A DNA stretch of 64,000 nt. Source: Cesiribacteraceae bacterium YIM B00369. Lineage in GTDB: Bacteria; Bacteroidota; Bacteroidia; Cytophagales; Cyclobacteriaceae. Positions 1-9,938 of the stretch are shown in pieces. Below the pieces are notes generated by a model. It was not told the origin of the DNA, did not search any database, and saw only the letters and a list, made by a program, of their open reading frames with translations. Where the stretch lies: the NCBI GenBank assembly GCA_017948555.1, contig JAFMYY010000001.1, positions 420,880 to 484,879 on the forward strand, in the 5' to 3' direction. Position 1 is the first letter of the stretch. The number at the start of each line of letters is the position of its first letter. A program made the translations under genes and the position numbers.

Positions 1-1798
1 TTAACGCATCCTGTATGTCAGGGTCGGATCCCAGGAGGTGGAAAATGAGGCTTGAATCCACAAATGCCTCCACAAAACCCGTTTCTGTGCCTGACTGTGT
101 TACAGTAAGTACAGGCGCAGCATTAGGAGGAGGTGTCAGTTTTATATTAACAGCTAAAGTATCTGCAGCAGGGAAGCCGCAAAAATCTTCATCTTCGGCA
201 ATGAAATACACAAGGAATGAGTTTTTGCCGGAGATATCTACATTGTTGCAGTCAGGCAACCAGCTAAAGGAGCTGTTTACCGTTCCTGTTCCTGCCATGG
301 GAGTAAACTCCATACCATAGTCCTGCAAAGAGAAACCGACCCCCTCTGCTCTTACGCTTACCTTATCATTATCGGGGTCTGTTCCGCTTACAGTAAAGTT
401 AATTTCATTGCCTGTTTCTCTCCCCAGGTTCAGGGTGCCGGCGGGAGTATTTGTAATGGATGTCCGGGTTACAGGAGCCTTGTTCAGGTAGCCGGCAGAA
501 GGATATACCGTTACCCGCAAAGTATCTGTTAATGGAACTGCGCAGGCATCGTCATAGGCTACCACATCAAAAACGTAATGGTCTTTGTTGTTGAGCGGGC
601 AGAGCGGCAGGCAAAGATCAAGAGAAAGGGTGCTTTTTAATCTGTCCACAGAACCGGCAGTTACAGAAAGCATTTCTTCAGGGTTCTCCATACTGAAGTT
701 AACAGGGCTGATCCTGAAGCTTAAAGGCTCCAGTCCATTGTTAGCAGCACCGGCAGCAAGTACATCTTTATCTGTTACTTCAAGTGTAATGCACCTGTTT
801 GTTTCATAATCGTCAAAATCATCTTCCCGCAGGGTAATCTGATCTTTAAATTCCACCTGCGGATTTTTTGGCTTGCGGGCCGACAGGACAGGAGGACTAT
901 CATCTCCCTGGTAGTCGTAAACCAGCATCTGGAATTCCCTGCGCACCTCCCCGATTTTTTTACCATTCCGGAATTCCTCTGCAAGGACAGCAAAAACAAA
1001 AAGGCCTGTTTGGGTGGGGGTAATCTTTATAATGCCCCCCTGTGTAATCTGCACAGAAGGATTACCGGGGATTATATTGTTAATATTATATCCCCCTGCC
1101 CATAATGTGGGGTTATAAGGGGCTGAGCGAGGTGGAGGCAGTACATTGCCCTGGTCCGGAGAGCTGGAACCGGCGAGAGGGGTGGTCAGGGAATATCTGA
1201 GTTCATCACCATCCGCATCTGTTCCGCTGAAATCGAAATAAAAAGGATATCCGAGGCGGGCAAAATCACTTAAGGGAGGAAATAAATTGGGAGATGAATT
1301 GATAAAGGGTTTCCCGTCTTTAACAACCGCCGGAAACTCCATGTAAAAGGCTTCGCCGGTGGCACCCGGGTCCAGTATATTGCTGATCACTCCATTTCTG
1401 CAGCAGCGCTCGTAATTAATATAGTAGCCGGCAGGATCATTATATTCAGCAGGGCTCAGCGTTATAACAGCACTATATACGGTTTTACTTGTTTCCAGCT
1501 GCGGAATAGTACAATCAGGATTTGTATAAGGGATAATATGCTGAGCATTCATATACAAAATAACACTTTCCATCCGCCTGTTATTTGCTTTGCTCCAGAT
1601 ATGGACTTCGGCATAAGGATCAATCGGGTTCCGCGGATCCATATTCTTTACATCAGAATACAGGATAAGGTTAAGCTTATAACGCTCATCCTCAATGTGG
1701 AGCAACTCAAACTCTCCCCCTACAATATGGGTTGCCCGGGCCTGAATAGAGAGGCAAAGGAGGCAGAGAAGAAGAAAAAAGGAATTAATAATCTTCAT
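1..1798 (-). CDS. Secreted surface protein with Ig/PKD-like repeats, 3' end outside the window
   Basis: An open frame on the minus strand runs from an ATG at 1798 through the left edge, giving about 599 residues with no stop. It starts with a signal peptide (MKIINSFFLLLCLLCLS, then QARATHIVGGE). The ATHIVGGE start is common in large Cytophagales proteins annotated as gliding-motility-associated, which usually end in a type IX secretion sorting domain; that end is not visible here. Further in, cadherin/PKD-like modules recur with markers such as SGTDADGDELRYS and SGTDPDNDKVSVR. It is probably an exported, surface-attached or adhesive protein. The assignment rests on the N-terminus and repeats only, and no enzymatic domain was seen. 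It is divergent from rlmD, with 73 bases between the two starts. Confidence 0.75.
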   Translation of the reverse strand, partial: MKIINSFFLLLCLLCLSIQARATHIVGGEFELLHIEDERYKLNLILYSDVKNMDPRNPIDPYAEVHIWSKANNRRMESVILYMNAQHIIPYTNPDCTIPQLETSKTVYSAVITLSPAEYNDPAGYYINYERCCRNGVISNILDPGATGEAFYMEFPAVVKDGKPFINSSPNLFPPLSDFARLGYPFYFDFSGTDADGDELRYSLTTPLAGSSSPDQGNVLPPPRSAPYNPTLWAGGYNINNIIPGNPSVQITQGGIIKITPTQTGLFVFAVLAEEFRNGKKIGEVRREFQMLVYDYQGDDSPPVLSARKPKNPQVEFKDQITLREDDFDDYETNRCITLEVTDKDVLAAGAANNGLEPLSFRISPVNFSMENPEEMLSVTAGSVDRLKSTLSLDLCLPLCPLNNKDHYVFDVVAYDDACAVPLTDTLRVTVYPSAGYLNKAPVTRTSITNTPAGTLNLGRETGNEINFTVSGTDPDNDKVSVRAEGVGFSLQDYGMEFTPMAGTGTVNSSFSWLPDCNNVDISGKNSFLVYFIAEDEDFCGFPAADTLAVNIKLTPPPNAAPVLTVTQSGTETGFVEAFVDSSLIFHLLGSDPDIQDAL

Positions 1799-1871
1799 AT
1801 CAGGAAGTTACAAATAAAATAAATATTCATGTTATATTTTGCTGTTAAAAAGCTGTAAATTTGCGGCTTCT

Positions 1872-3272
1872 ATGAAAAGTATCAAAAAGAATATAATCCT
1901 TCCTGAGGTTGTTATTGAATCGGTAGCTGCTGAGGGAAAATGCGTGGGGCGCTTTGAGGGACAGGTAATATTTGTGGCCGATGTGGCCCCCGGAGATGTT
2001 GTGGACCTGCGGATCATTAAAAAAAGAAAAAGTTACCTGGAGGGAAGGGTGGAGAAATACCACCATTATTCCACTCTGCGCAGCCAGCCTTTTTGCCGGC
2101 ACTTCGATTTATGCGGGGGCTGTAAATGGCAGCATATTCAGTACCCTGAGCAATTAAAATATAAGCAGCAGCAGGTGGTGGATAATCTGCAAAGGATAGG
2201 CAAGGTAGCCCTGCCGGCCATTTCACCGATTCTTCCTTCGGAGGAAACCCGCTTTTACCGGAATAAGCTTGAATACACATTCAGTAATAAAAAATGGCTT
2301 ACCCGTGAGCAGATAAATTCCGGAGAGGATGTTGACCGTACCGCTCTGGGTTTCCATATGCCCGGCCGTTTCGATAAGGTGCTCGATATGGATGAGTGCC
2401 ACCTGCAGCCCAACCCCAGTAATGCCATCCGGCTGGCGGTGCGCGATTATGCCCGCAAGCATGAAATGGAGTTCTTTGACCTGGTGCAAATGCATGGTCT
2501 GGTGCGCAACCTTATTATCCGTACAGCCAGTACAGGGGAGCTGATGGTAATTGTGCAGTTTGGCAGGTACGAAGAAAGCATAAAGGGATTGATGAACCAT
2601 ATTAAGGAGCAGTTCCCTGAAATAACTTCCCTGCAGTACATTATTAACCAGAAGCTGAATGAAACTTATCATGACCAGGAAATAATTCTGTTCAGCGGAC
2701 GGGATTATATAGAGGAGGAAATGGAAGGCCTCCGTTTCAGGATAGGGCCAAAGTCGTTTTACCAGACAAACAGCCAGCAGGCTTATACTCTCTACAAAGT
2801 AGCAAGGGAGTTTGCCGGCCTCGATGGCAGTCAGGTGGTTTATGACCTTTATACAGGAACAGGAACCATAGCAAACTTTGTCGCCCGCAATGCAAAGAAA
2901 GTTATAGGGGTGGAATATGTGCCGGAGGCTATTGAAGATGCAAAAATCAACTCCACAGTAAATGGAATTGATAATACAATTTTCTACGCCGGTGATATGA
3001 AGGATATTCTTACGCCCGGATTTGTAGCAGAGCATGGCCAGCCCGATGTGGTAATTACCGACCCGCCGCGTGCCGGCATGCACCCCGACGTAATACATAC
3101 CCTGTTACAGGTTGCTCCGGAGCGGATCGTGTATGTAAGCTGCAACCCCGCCACCCAGGCCCGCGACCTCCAGCTTATGGATGAACAATATAAAGTGGCT
3201 GAGGTACAACCCGTGGATATGTTCCCGCATACGCACCACGTAGAAAATGTGGTGTTGCTGGAAAAGAGGTAA
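1872..3272 (+). CDS. rlmD: 23S rRNA (uracil-5-)-methyltransferase RlmD-like
   Basis: A 466-residue SAM-dependent RNA m5U methyltransferase of the RlmD/RumA family, which in E. coli methylates U1939 of 23S rRNA. A TRAM RNA-binding domain covers about residues 1-62. Iron-sulfur cluster cysteines follow at C75, C81 and C84 (CRHFDLCGGC). The SAM-binding motif YDLYTGTGT is near residue 322, TDPPRAG lies around D397, and the catalytic cysteine is C424 in VSCNPAT. The length is normal for the family. I chose the ATG at 1872 because the encoded protein then begins directly at the TRAM domain; an in-frame TTG at 1839 would only add 11 residues without resemblance to the family. Bacteroidetes paralogues can have other uracil targets (RlmCD-like), so the exact site is inferred. 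Confidence 0.9.
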   Translation: MKSIKKNIILPEVVIESVAAEGKCVGRFEGQVIFVADVAPGDVVDLRIIKKRKSYLEGRVEKYHHYSTLRSQPFCRHFDLCGGCKWQHIQYPEQLKYKQQQVVDNLQRIGKVALPAISPILPSEETRFYRNKLEYTFSNKKWLTREQINSGEDVDRTALGFHMPGRFDKVLDMDECHLQPNPSNAIRLAVRDYARKHEMEFFDLVQMHGLVRNLIIRTASTGELMVIVQFGRYEESIKGLMNHIKEQFPEITSLQYIINQKLNETYHDQEIILFSGRDYIEEEMEGLRFRIGPKSFYQTNSQQAYTLYKVAREFAGLDGSQVVYDLYTGTGTIANFVARNAKKVIGVEYVPEAIEDAKINSTVNGIDNTIFYAGDMKDILTPGFVAEHGQPDVVITDPPRAGMHPDVIHTLLQVAPERIVYVSCNPATQARDLQLMDEQYKVAEVQPVDMFPHTHHVENVVLLEKR

Positions 3273-3433
3273 GGTAAGATTCAGTTTTTGAATTGAGGCG
3301 GTTAAAATAACATTAAGCTGTGTTTTTCCTGCCTCTTTTAACAAAACTCCTCCTGTTCCGGATTTTTAAAGACTTGCCTGTATGGTACAAAGGGTTCCTG
3401 TAAATACCCTTTTAATTAATTCTTGACGAACAA

Positions 3434-6400
3434 ATGGAATGTAAACTGTTTGGAAAACTCCGGCTGTCAGTCTTTTTTATTCTGCTTTCCTTTCTGTTGA
3501 TCAGCAGGAAAGGTGCTTCTCAGGAATTAAGCTTCTATATTAATCCCGTAATTGCTTCTAACAACCTAAGCCACAGTACAGTAGATTGTATTATAGAAGA
3601 CAGTAAAGGGTTTATATGGATTGGTACCCGGAGTGGGTTAAATAAATTCAATGGGTATAGTTATACCTCTTTTGAGAATGATCCCGGAAACCCTAACAGC
3701 CTTGTCAATAATAATGTAAGTGCCTTACTGGAAGATAAGGAAGGGAATTTATGGGTGGGGACCTATGGCGGATTGTCAAGGTATACACCTGCCACCAATC
3801 AGTTCAGGAGTTTTAAAGCAAGCGGAAATGATTCCTCAGGCCTGAAAAGTAATGTAATAGAGGTGTTGCTGGAAGATAGGGAGGGGATGATCTGGATTGG
3901 AACAGAAGCCGGATTGCAGATTTATAATCCGGAAACCGATACTTTTTCATTTTTCAGACATCAGGATAATGACCCTGGCAGCCTGAGTAATAATAGTGTC
4001 AGTTCCATTTTAGAGGACAGTAAAGGAAATTTATGGATAGGAACCCTTGATGGCCTGAATTTTTTTGACCGTGAAAACAAATCATTTACCCGTATTCCAC
4101 TTGTAGTTCCATCTCATACTGATGATGATATTTACACTAATGTAGTGGAAGAGCTGCTGCAGGACAGGGATGGGAAGTTATGGATAGCAACCAGAGGAGG
4201 AGGTTTATTCTGTTTTAGTCCGGAGACCGGACAAATGCAGCGCTTTCTTCATAAACCGGAAGATCCATATAGCCTGGCGAATAATACCATTCTGGCTTTA
4301 TGCGAAGATAAAACAGGCAGGATATGGGTAGGTACGCAGCACAATGGCCTGGATGTTTACAGTAAAGAAACAGGCCGCTTTACTCATTTGAATAAGCAGA
4401 AAGCTTCGGGGCAAAAACTGTTTGAGCATTCAATTCATGCTTTATATAAAGACAGCAGAGACAAAATATGGATTGGTACCTTTAATGCAGGCCTTGGGCT
4501 TTATGACCGGGGCAAAAAGAAACTCCGGTATTATACCAATGACCAGGATGAACCTAACAGCCTGAGTCATAATATTGTAAAAAGGTTTGCTGAAGATGAA
4601 AAGGGCAACATATGGATAGCTACCGATGGAGGAGGGATTAATATATTTAATCCGGAAACAAAAGCCTTCAGCCACCTGAAAGCGGCAACTGATAAAAAGG
4701 GTTTGAGCGGGAATTATGTAACCTCACTTATTTTTGATAAGGAATATAACCTTTGGGCTACAGTATGGGCCGGTGGACTTGATTTTCTGAACCGGAAAAC
4801 AAATCAGTGGAAGCACTTCAGGTATAATCCGGATGACCCTGCGAGCTTAAGTACGGTAGATACCTATGGGCTCTATGAAGATAGCTATGGCGATATCTGG
4901 GTTGCGACTTACGGTGGAGGATTAAACAGGTTTAACAAAGAAACCCAAAGATTTGAACGTTACCTGCTGGATGAAGCAGATTCCGGGAGTATCAGTGCAA
5001 ACAAAATTAAGATAATTTATGAGGACAGTCGCAGGAACCTGTGGATTGGTACTGAACAGGCCGGTTTAAACCTGTTTAACAGGGGAAATAAAACCTTTAA
5101 AAGGTACCAATACCACGAGAATGCATCTTATAGCCTGAGTGGTAACCAGGTAGCAAATATTTTTGAAGATAGCAGGGGGTGGTTGTGGATTGCCACTTCA
5201 GGAGGTTTGAACAGGTTTGATTATGCGGCTGAGAGGTTTATCGTTTATACTGAAAAAGACGGCCTGCTGAGCAATAGCCTGAAAAGCATTGAGGAAGATG
5301 CTCATGGTAACCTCTGGATAAGTTCGAACAGAGGATTAACAAAATTTAACCCTGTAAATAATATCTACAGGCATTTTCTTGAGGTTGGTGGTTTGAAGAT
5401 TAAGGATTTTATATTCAGCAGCTCCTTTAAGTCCCGTACCGGCTATATGTATTTTGGTGGCAGTAATGGTTTTCACGTTTTTCACCCCGATAGCATTGAA
5501 GAAAATACTTTTGTTCCTCCTGTTTATCTGACTGACTTCTCTGTATTTAATAAGTCCGTTCAGGCAGGGAAAGGCTCTCTTTTAAAGAAAAGTATTCATG
5601 AAGCAGAAGAAATTGTGCTCAGTTACCGGCAATCTGTTTTTTCGTTTGAGTTTGCTGCTTTAAACTATACCACACCTCAGCTAAACCAGTATGCCTATAT
5701 GCTGGAGGGTTTTGAGGAAAACTGGAATTATGTTGGTACGGACCGTAAAGCTACTTACACAAATATTAGTCCCGGTAAATATGTTTTCAGGGTAAAAGCC
5801 TCTAACAACGATGGCTACTGGAATGAGAAAGGTACTTCCATTGCGGTAATTATTACTCCTCCCTGGTGGCAAACCACCTGGTTCAGGGTATTAGCGGTAA
5901 TAGCAGTTTTTTTAATAATAATTATTGTCGACCAGGTAAGAAACTACCATATCCGGAAACTGAACAGAGGACTGGAATCAAAAGTAGAGGCAAGAACCCG
6001 GTTGATTGAGAGTCAAAAACAGGAAATCTCCGCCCAGCACGATGTACTGGATCATTTGAACCGGCTTGTAAGCCAGAAAAACCAGGAACTGGAGCAAAAG
6101 GTGGAAGAGAGAACAAAGGAGCTTCTGGATTATACACAGCAACTGGAACAGTTTGCTTTTATTGCCGGCCATAATTTAAGAGCACCTGTAGCCCGTATTT
6201 TAGGGTTAGGCCAGATATTAAAATTCCCGCAGATAGAACGCGAAGAGGAGCGGTTCCTGATCGATAAGATGATTATGACGGCTGAAGATCTGGATAAGGT
6301 GGTGAAAGATATCAATATGATATTAGAGCTTAGTAAGGAAAAAGAGCTGCCTCTTACCGAAATTAATTTAGCAGAGGAAATTAAGGTAATTAAAGGAAGC

Positions 6401-6850
6401 CTTGAAAACGAAATATGGGAGACCCAGACTATTATAACCGAAGATTTTTCGGGGCTTGTAACCGTTAAAACTGTTAAACCCTATTTCGACAGCATTCTGT
6501 ATAACCTTATCAGTAATGCCATCAAATACCGTAATCCGGAAAAGAAACCACAGATTCAGGTTACAGCTCAGGTTCTGGGAGAAGAGATTTGCCTGTCAGT
6601 AAGTGACAACGGACTGGGTATTGACCTTGCCAGCCATCAGAAAAACCTGTTCAGCCTTTACAAGCGCTTTCATACGCATGTGGAAGGAAAAGGTATGGGT
6701 TTATACCTTGTAAAAACACAGGTAAAAGCTCTGGGGGGAAGAGTTGAGGTGGAAAGCCAGGTAAACAAAGGAACTACTTTTAAGATTTATCTGAAAAGAC
6801 AGGAAGCGGATCCGTCAGTAACTGATTTAAATAATATTGCAGAGGAGTAA
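3434..6850 (+). CDS. Membrane sensor histidine kinase with two-component beta-propeller sensor
   Basis: A 1138-residue inner-membrane kinase. A signal peptide (1-29) is followed by about 14 reg_prop repeats of the LWIGT..GLN type, enough for two seven-bladed propellers, up to about residue 690. A Y_Y_Y domain follows (about 735-805), then one membrane helix (about 817-836), a coiled coil with two repeats of KVEARTR/KVEERTKEL, an H-box with the phospho-accepting H913 (FIAGHNLRAPV) and a HATPase with N-box N1028 and the glycine-rich GKGMGLYLV. The sensor half is like that of Bacteroidetes hybrid two-component systems, which often sense polysaccharides, but here there is no receiver or AraC domain. 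The protein therefore needs a partner regulator, and none is adjacent. The ligand is unknown. Confidence 0.9.
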   Translation: MECKLFGKLRLSVFFILLSFLLISRKGASQELSFYINPVIASNNLSHSTVDCIIEDSKGFIWIGTRSGLNKFNGYSYTSFENDPGNPNSLVNNNVSALLEDKEGNLWVGTYGGLSRYTPATNQFRSFKASGNDSSGLKSNVIEVLLEDREGMIWIGTEAGLQIYNPETDTFSFFRHQDNDPGSLSNNSVSSILEDSKGNLWIGTLDGLNFFDRENKSFTRIPLVVPSHTDDDIYTNVVEELLQDRDGKLWIATRGGGLFCFSPETGQMQRFLHKPEDPYSLANNTILALCEDKTGRIWVGTQHNGLDVYSKETGRFTHLNKQKASGQKLFEHSIHALYKDSRDKIWIGTFNAGLGLYDRGKKKLRYYTNDQDEPNSLSHNIVKRFAEDEKGNIWIATDGGGINIFNPETKAFSHLKAATDKKGLSGNYVTSLIFDKEYNLWATVWAGGLDFLNRKTNQWKHFRYNPDDPASLSTVDTYGLYEDSYGDIWVATYGGGLNRFNKETQRFERYLLDEADSGSISANKIKIIYEDSRRNLWIGTEQAGLNLFNRGNKTFKRYQYHENASYSLSGNQVANIFEDSRGWLWIATSGGLNRFDYAAERFIVYTEKDGLLSNSLKSIEEDAHGNLWISSNRGLTKFNPVNNIYRHFLEVGGLKIKDFIFSSSFKSRTGYMYFGGSNGFHVFHPDSIEENTFVPPVYLTDFSVFNKSVQAGKGSLLKKSIHEAEEIVLSYRQSVFSFEFAALNYTTPQLNQYAYMLEGFEENWNYVGTDRKATYTNISPGKYVFRVKASNNDGYWNEKGTSIAVIITPPWWQTTWFRVLAVIAVFLIIIIVDQVRNYHIRKLNRGLESKVEARTRLIESQKQEISAQHDVLDHLNRLVSQKNQELEQKVEERTKELLDYTQQLEQFAFIAGHNLRAPVARILGLGQILKFPQIEREEERFLIDKMIMTAEDLDKVVKDINMILELSKEKELPLTEINLAEEIKVIKGSLENEIWETQTIITEDFSGLVTVKTVKPYFDSILYNLISNAIKYRNPEKKPQIQVTAQVLGEEICLSVSDNGLGIDLASHQKNLFSLYKRFHTHVEGKGMGLYLVKTQVKALGGRVEVESQVNKGTTFKIYLKRQEADPSVTDLNNIAEE

Positions 6851-6918
6851 TTGGTTAACAGACATGCCCTGGCTGTATGAGGAATCCCTTCACCAACAAT
6901 AAGCTGACAGAATTGATT

Positions 6919-7518
6919 ATGAAAAGTGAAAAAGAAAAAATGCTGGAAGGCAAAGCTTATAAAGCATTTGGGGAGGAGCTTTTTAAGGAGCGGCAGTATG
7001 CGAAACAGTTGGTTTTTGAGTTAAATGCATTGCAACCGGGAGAATTAGAAAAGCGAAATGCAATAATAAGAAAGCTCTTTGGAAAAACGGGGGATAAATT
7101 TTTTATTGAACCTCCATTCCGCTGTGACTATGGCTATAATATAGAAGCAGGAGAAAACTTTTATGCAAATTACAATTGTACCATTTTAGATTGTGCCAGG
7201 GTAAGAATTGGAGATAATGTGCTTATTGCCCCGAATGTAAGTATCTACACCGCCGGACACCCCATACACCATGAGCTCCGGAATCAGGAGTATGAATATG
7301 CTTTTCCGGTAAGTATTGGTAACAATGTCTGGATCGGAGGAAATGCTGTGATAAATCCCGGAGTAACTATTGGGGATAATACGGTAATTGGATCGGGGAG
7401 TGTGGTTGTGAAGGATATTCCCGGAGATGTGATTGCTGCAGGAAACCCTTGCAAGGTTCTTCGAAAAATTACAGAAGAAGACAAGCTTTATTATTATAAA
7501 AATTTAAAGTTAGAATAA
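6919..7518 (+). CDS. Sugar O-acetyltransferase, maltose/galactoside acetyltransferase type
   Basis: A 199-residue left-handed beta-helix (hexapeptide repeat) acetyltransferase, closest in pattern to Maa/LacA, which transfer acetyl from acetyl-CoA to a sugar hydroxyl. The N-terminal maltose-acetyltransferase motif (SEKEKMLEGKAYKAF) occupies residues 2-16. The catalytic histidine is H114 in YTAGHPIHH, and hexapeptides such as IGNNVWIGGNAVINPGVTIG follow. I start at 6919 because the encoded MKSEKEKMLEG matches the usual Maa start; an upstream in-frame ATG at 6877 would add 14 residues with no family match. It lies 68 bases after the kinase gene in the same direction and may be co-transcribed, though no functional link is evident. 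The true sugar substrate cannot be told from sequence. Confidence 0.85.
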   Translation: MKSEKEKMLEGKAYKAFGEELFKERQYAKQLVFELNALQPGELEKRNAIIRKLFGKTGDKFFIEPPFRCDYGYNIEAGENFYANYNCTILDCARVRIGDNVLIAPNVSIYTAGHPIHHELRNQEYEYAFPVSIGNNVWIGGNAVINPGVTIGDNTVIGSGSVVVKDIPGDVIAAGNPCKVLRKITEEDKLYYYKNLKLE

Positions 7519-7902
7519 TTATCTGCTCTGCAATAATCCTGCAGCCTGAATTACAGGTTTTACTACTCTGATTGATTATATCTATTGCCCTTTAGTTTTC
7601 CTCTATCAGGAAAAAGGCAGGAAAAAATCCTGTCTGCAAAGGTATTTTTAGAACTGAGAAGCAGAGATAAGCAAATAAAATGCTCCTGCAGGCTGTGGGA
7701 GCCACTTTTTGAAAAAAATAATTTATAAGCTGTATTTTTTATTTACCGGAATTGCCAGGTGCTGAGCCTTACAGGTGAACAGGTTTCTTTTCAAAGTGCA
7801 GGTTCTGCTTTTCCGTATGGTGGTACGCAGGGAAACAATCTATAATTGAGCCCGTTAATTTTTTATCTGGAAAAACTTTTTTAACGAACCACTATATGTC
7901 AG
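7519..7902. other. Intergenic region without a recognisable gene
   Basis: 384 bases between the acetyltransferase and catalase genes. I see no credible coding frame. A weak stem (GGCAGGA with TCCTGTC, about 7617-7640) has no T-run after it. No clean TAnnTTTG element was found in front of the catalase gene; a TATAATTG near 7842 is a one-mismatch candidate. An oxidative-stress operator could be here but none was recognised. Confidence 0.5.
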
Positions 7903-9516
7903 ATGGAAGAAAAAAACAAAAACAATTCAGGAGGCGGATCTGCAGGAAGTAATAATGGCAGTAAAAACCTTACGACCCGGCAGGGCCATCCGGTGTACGA
8001 TAATCAAAATACCCGTACATTAGGAAGCAGAGGACCTACAACTCTTGAGAACTACCAGCTGCTGGAAAAAATATCACACTTCGACCGGGAGCGTATACCT
8101 GAGCGGGTGGTGCATGCCCGTGGTGCCGGTGCTCATGGTTATTTTGAAGCATACGGAACTGCCGGAAATGATCCGGTTTCGAAATATACAAGGGCTAAAT
8201 TATTTCAGGAGAAAGGGAAAAGAACGCCTGTTTTTGTTCGCTTTTCCACAGTAAACCAGCCATCAGCTTCCCCTGAAACGCTGCGCGACCCCAGAGGCTT
8301 TGCTGTTAAGTTTTATACTGAAGAGGGAAACTGGGATCTGGTAGGTAACAACCTTAAAGTGTTTTTTATAAGGGATGCCCTGAAATTTCCGGACCTGGTG
8401 CATGCCTTTAAACCCGATCCGGTAACTAATATTCAGGATCCGGAACGTATTTTCGATTTTATAAGCAGTACCCCTGAGGCCATGCACATGATTACTTTTG
8501 TGTTCTCTCCCTGGGGAATACCTGCAAACTACCGCCAGATGCAGGGTTCGGGTGTTAATACCTATAAGTGGGTTAACCAGGAAGGAAAAGGAGTGCTGGT
8601 AAAATACCACTGGGAGCCTTTAAAGCAGGGAATTAAAAACCTGACCCAGGAACAGGCAGAGGAGATACAGGCAAAGAACTATAACCATGCCACCCAGGAT
8701 CTTTTCGAGGCAATTGAACGGGGAGATTATCCGGAGTGGGAGCTTTGTGTTCAGGTAATGGAAGATGGTGAGCACCCTGAACTTGATTTTGACCCTCTTG
8801 ATCCTACTAAATTATGGCCGGAGGACCAGTTTCCTTTCATGAAAGTGGGTAAAATGGTGCTGGATAAAAATCCTGAGAACTACTTTAACGAGGTAGAGCA
8901 GTCTGCTTTCGGTACAGGTGTGTTAGTGGATGGTCTCGACTTCTCAGATGATAAACTCCTGCAGGGACGGACATTCTCTTATTCCGATACCCAGCGTTAC
9001 AGAGTAGGAGCGAACTATTTGCAGCTCCCGATTAACAAGCCAAAAAATGCTGTGGCAACCAACCAGCAGGGTGGGCAAATGGCTTACCATGATGATATTC
9101 CTGAGGGAGTAAACAGGCATATCAACTATGAACCTTCCACTATTGGAGGCTTAAAAGAAGCGGAGAGAAGTGGAAAAGACCATACTCCGGAATACACCGG
9201 TAAGCTGGTAAGGCAAAAAATAGAACGCGCCAATGACTTTAAACAGGCGGGAGAGCGCTACCGCTGGTTTGAGGACTGGGAGCGGGATGAGTTAATTAAA
9301 AACCTTGTAGCAGCTCTTGCACCATGCGACCAGCGCATAAAAGACAAGATGGTGGAAATGTGTGGCAAGTGCGATGAGGATTATGGCCGCCGCCTTAAGG
9401 AAGGACTGGAAAAAGCCGGTAACATGGAAATGCAACGCGGGCCGATGGGCAGGAGCGGTGCTAAAGGAGCCGTTGAAAAAGCTGAAAAAGAGAGCCATTC
9501 CGGACGGCAATACTAG
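7903..9516 (+). CDS. katA: Monofunctional haem catalase
   Basis: A 537-residue catalase that dismutates hydrogen peroxide to water and oxygen. The distal catalytic histidine is H71 in [11 protein letters not shown], the distal asparagine lies in the VGNN motif near residue 149, and the haem-ligating tyrosine is Y360 in [10 protein letters not shown]. The length fits small-subunit (about 55 kDa) catalases rather than the 80-kDa class. The first 25 residues are rich in N, G and S ([14 protein letters not shown]) with no signal peptide, so a cytoplasmic location is expected. The C-terminus after about residue 480 carries a short cysteine-containing segment ([10 protein letters not shown]), seen in some Bacteroidetes catalases. 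It is a single-gene unit with its own terminator. Confidence 0.95.
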   Translation: MEEKNKNNSGGGSAGSNNGSKNLTTRQGHPVYDNQNTRTLGSRGPTTLENYQLLEKISHFDRERIPERVVHARGAGAHGYFEAYGTAGNDPVSKYTRAKLFQEKGKRTPVFVRFSTVNQPSASPETLRDPRGFAVKFYTEEGNWDLVGNNLKVFFIRDALKFPDLVHAFKPDPVTNIQDPERIFDFISSTPEAMHMITFVFSPWGIPANYRQMQGSGVNTYKWVNQEGKGVLVKYHWEPLKQGIKNLTQEQAEEIQAKNYNHATQDLFEAIERGDYPEWELCVQVMEDGEHPELDFDPLDPTKLWPEDQFPFMKVGKMVLDKNPENYFNEVEQSAFGTGVLVDGLDFSDDKLLQGRTFSYSDTQRYRVGANYLQLPINKPKNAVATNQQGGQMAYHDDIPEGVNRHINYEPSTIGGLKEAERSGKDHTPEYTGKLVRQKIERANDFKQAGERYRWFEDWERDELIKNLVAALAPCDQRIKDKMVEMCGKCDEDYGRRLKEGLEKAGNMEMQRGPMGRSGAKGAVEKAEKESHSGRQY

Positions 9517-9541
9517 AAACTGCAACTATACGATCAGGAAA

Positions 9542-9570
9542 AGCGGGATAAATATACTCCCGCTTTTTTT
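9542..9570 (+). terminator. Rho-independent terminator after catalase gene
   Basis: A 7-bp stem AGCGGGA/TCCCGCT with a 9-base loop is followed directly by a run of seven T. It begins 26 bases after the catalase stop codon. Confidence 0.85.
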
Positions 9571-9571
9571 G

Positions 9572-9938
9572 TTTATGGGTAATAGGCCTGGGTTGTGTTG
9601 CTGTTAAATTGAGGCAGGGAAGACTTTCAAAAATCCGGTTGGAATAGTGCAGGGCAAATTTTTAATGATAAGCTGGAACCCGTGAAGAGTAATTGTGATT
9701 ATACAGGACCGGAGTTTTAAAGCATATTATTCCGGTAGCCTGATTTGAAGCTATCAGCCTTTTGCCTGTAATATTATTTATGCTTTTTCATTGTTTTATT
9801 TCCATCTAAAAGTTACAAGGTGCTAATTATAGTGGTTAAGTAGTTTAGCAATGGTTTTTAAATGGTAAGTTTGTTCTTTGTTGGTATACAATATTTCTCT
9901 TTTTTCTTTACAGATTCCACCTTTAGCATCAGTTAAAT
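9572..9938. other. Intergenic region with a candidate promoter for the GAF-protein gene
   Basis: No coding frame is credible in these 367 bases. TAAGTTTG at 9866-9873 exactly matches the Bacteroidetes -7 element TAnnTTTG and would place transcription start about 60 bases before the ATG at 9939. No good TTTG -33 element sits 19-21 bases upstream, so the promoter call is only moderate. Confidence 0.4.

Noticed and set aside
1838..1863. TTTG and TAAATTTG promoter-like elements in front of rlmD
   Set aside because: The spacing is only 14 bases and the -7 element ends 8 bases before the ATG, which would leave almost no leader; not convincing.
2223..3098. 291-codon minus-strand frame opposite rlmD
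   Set aside because: Antisense shadow; the rlmD frame carries all catalytic motifs.
3567..5350. Tandem repeats within the propeller kinase gene as a DNA repeat array
   Set aside because: They are degenerate protein repeats (reg_prop blades), not near-identical DNA repeats or a CRISPR.
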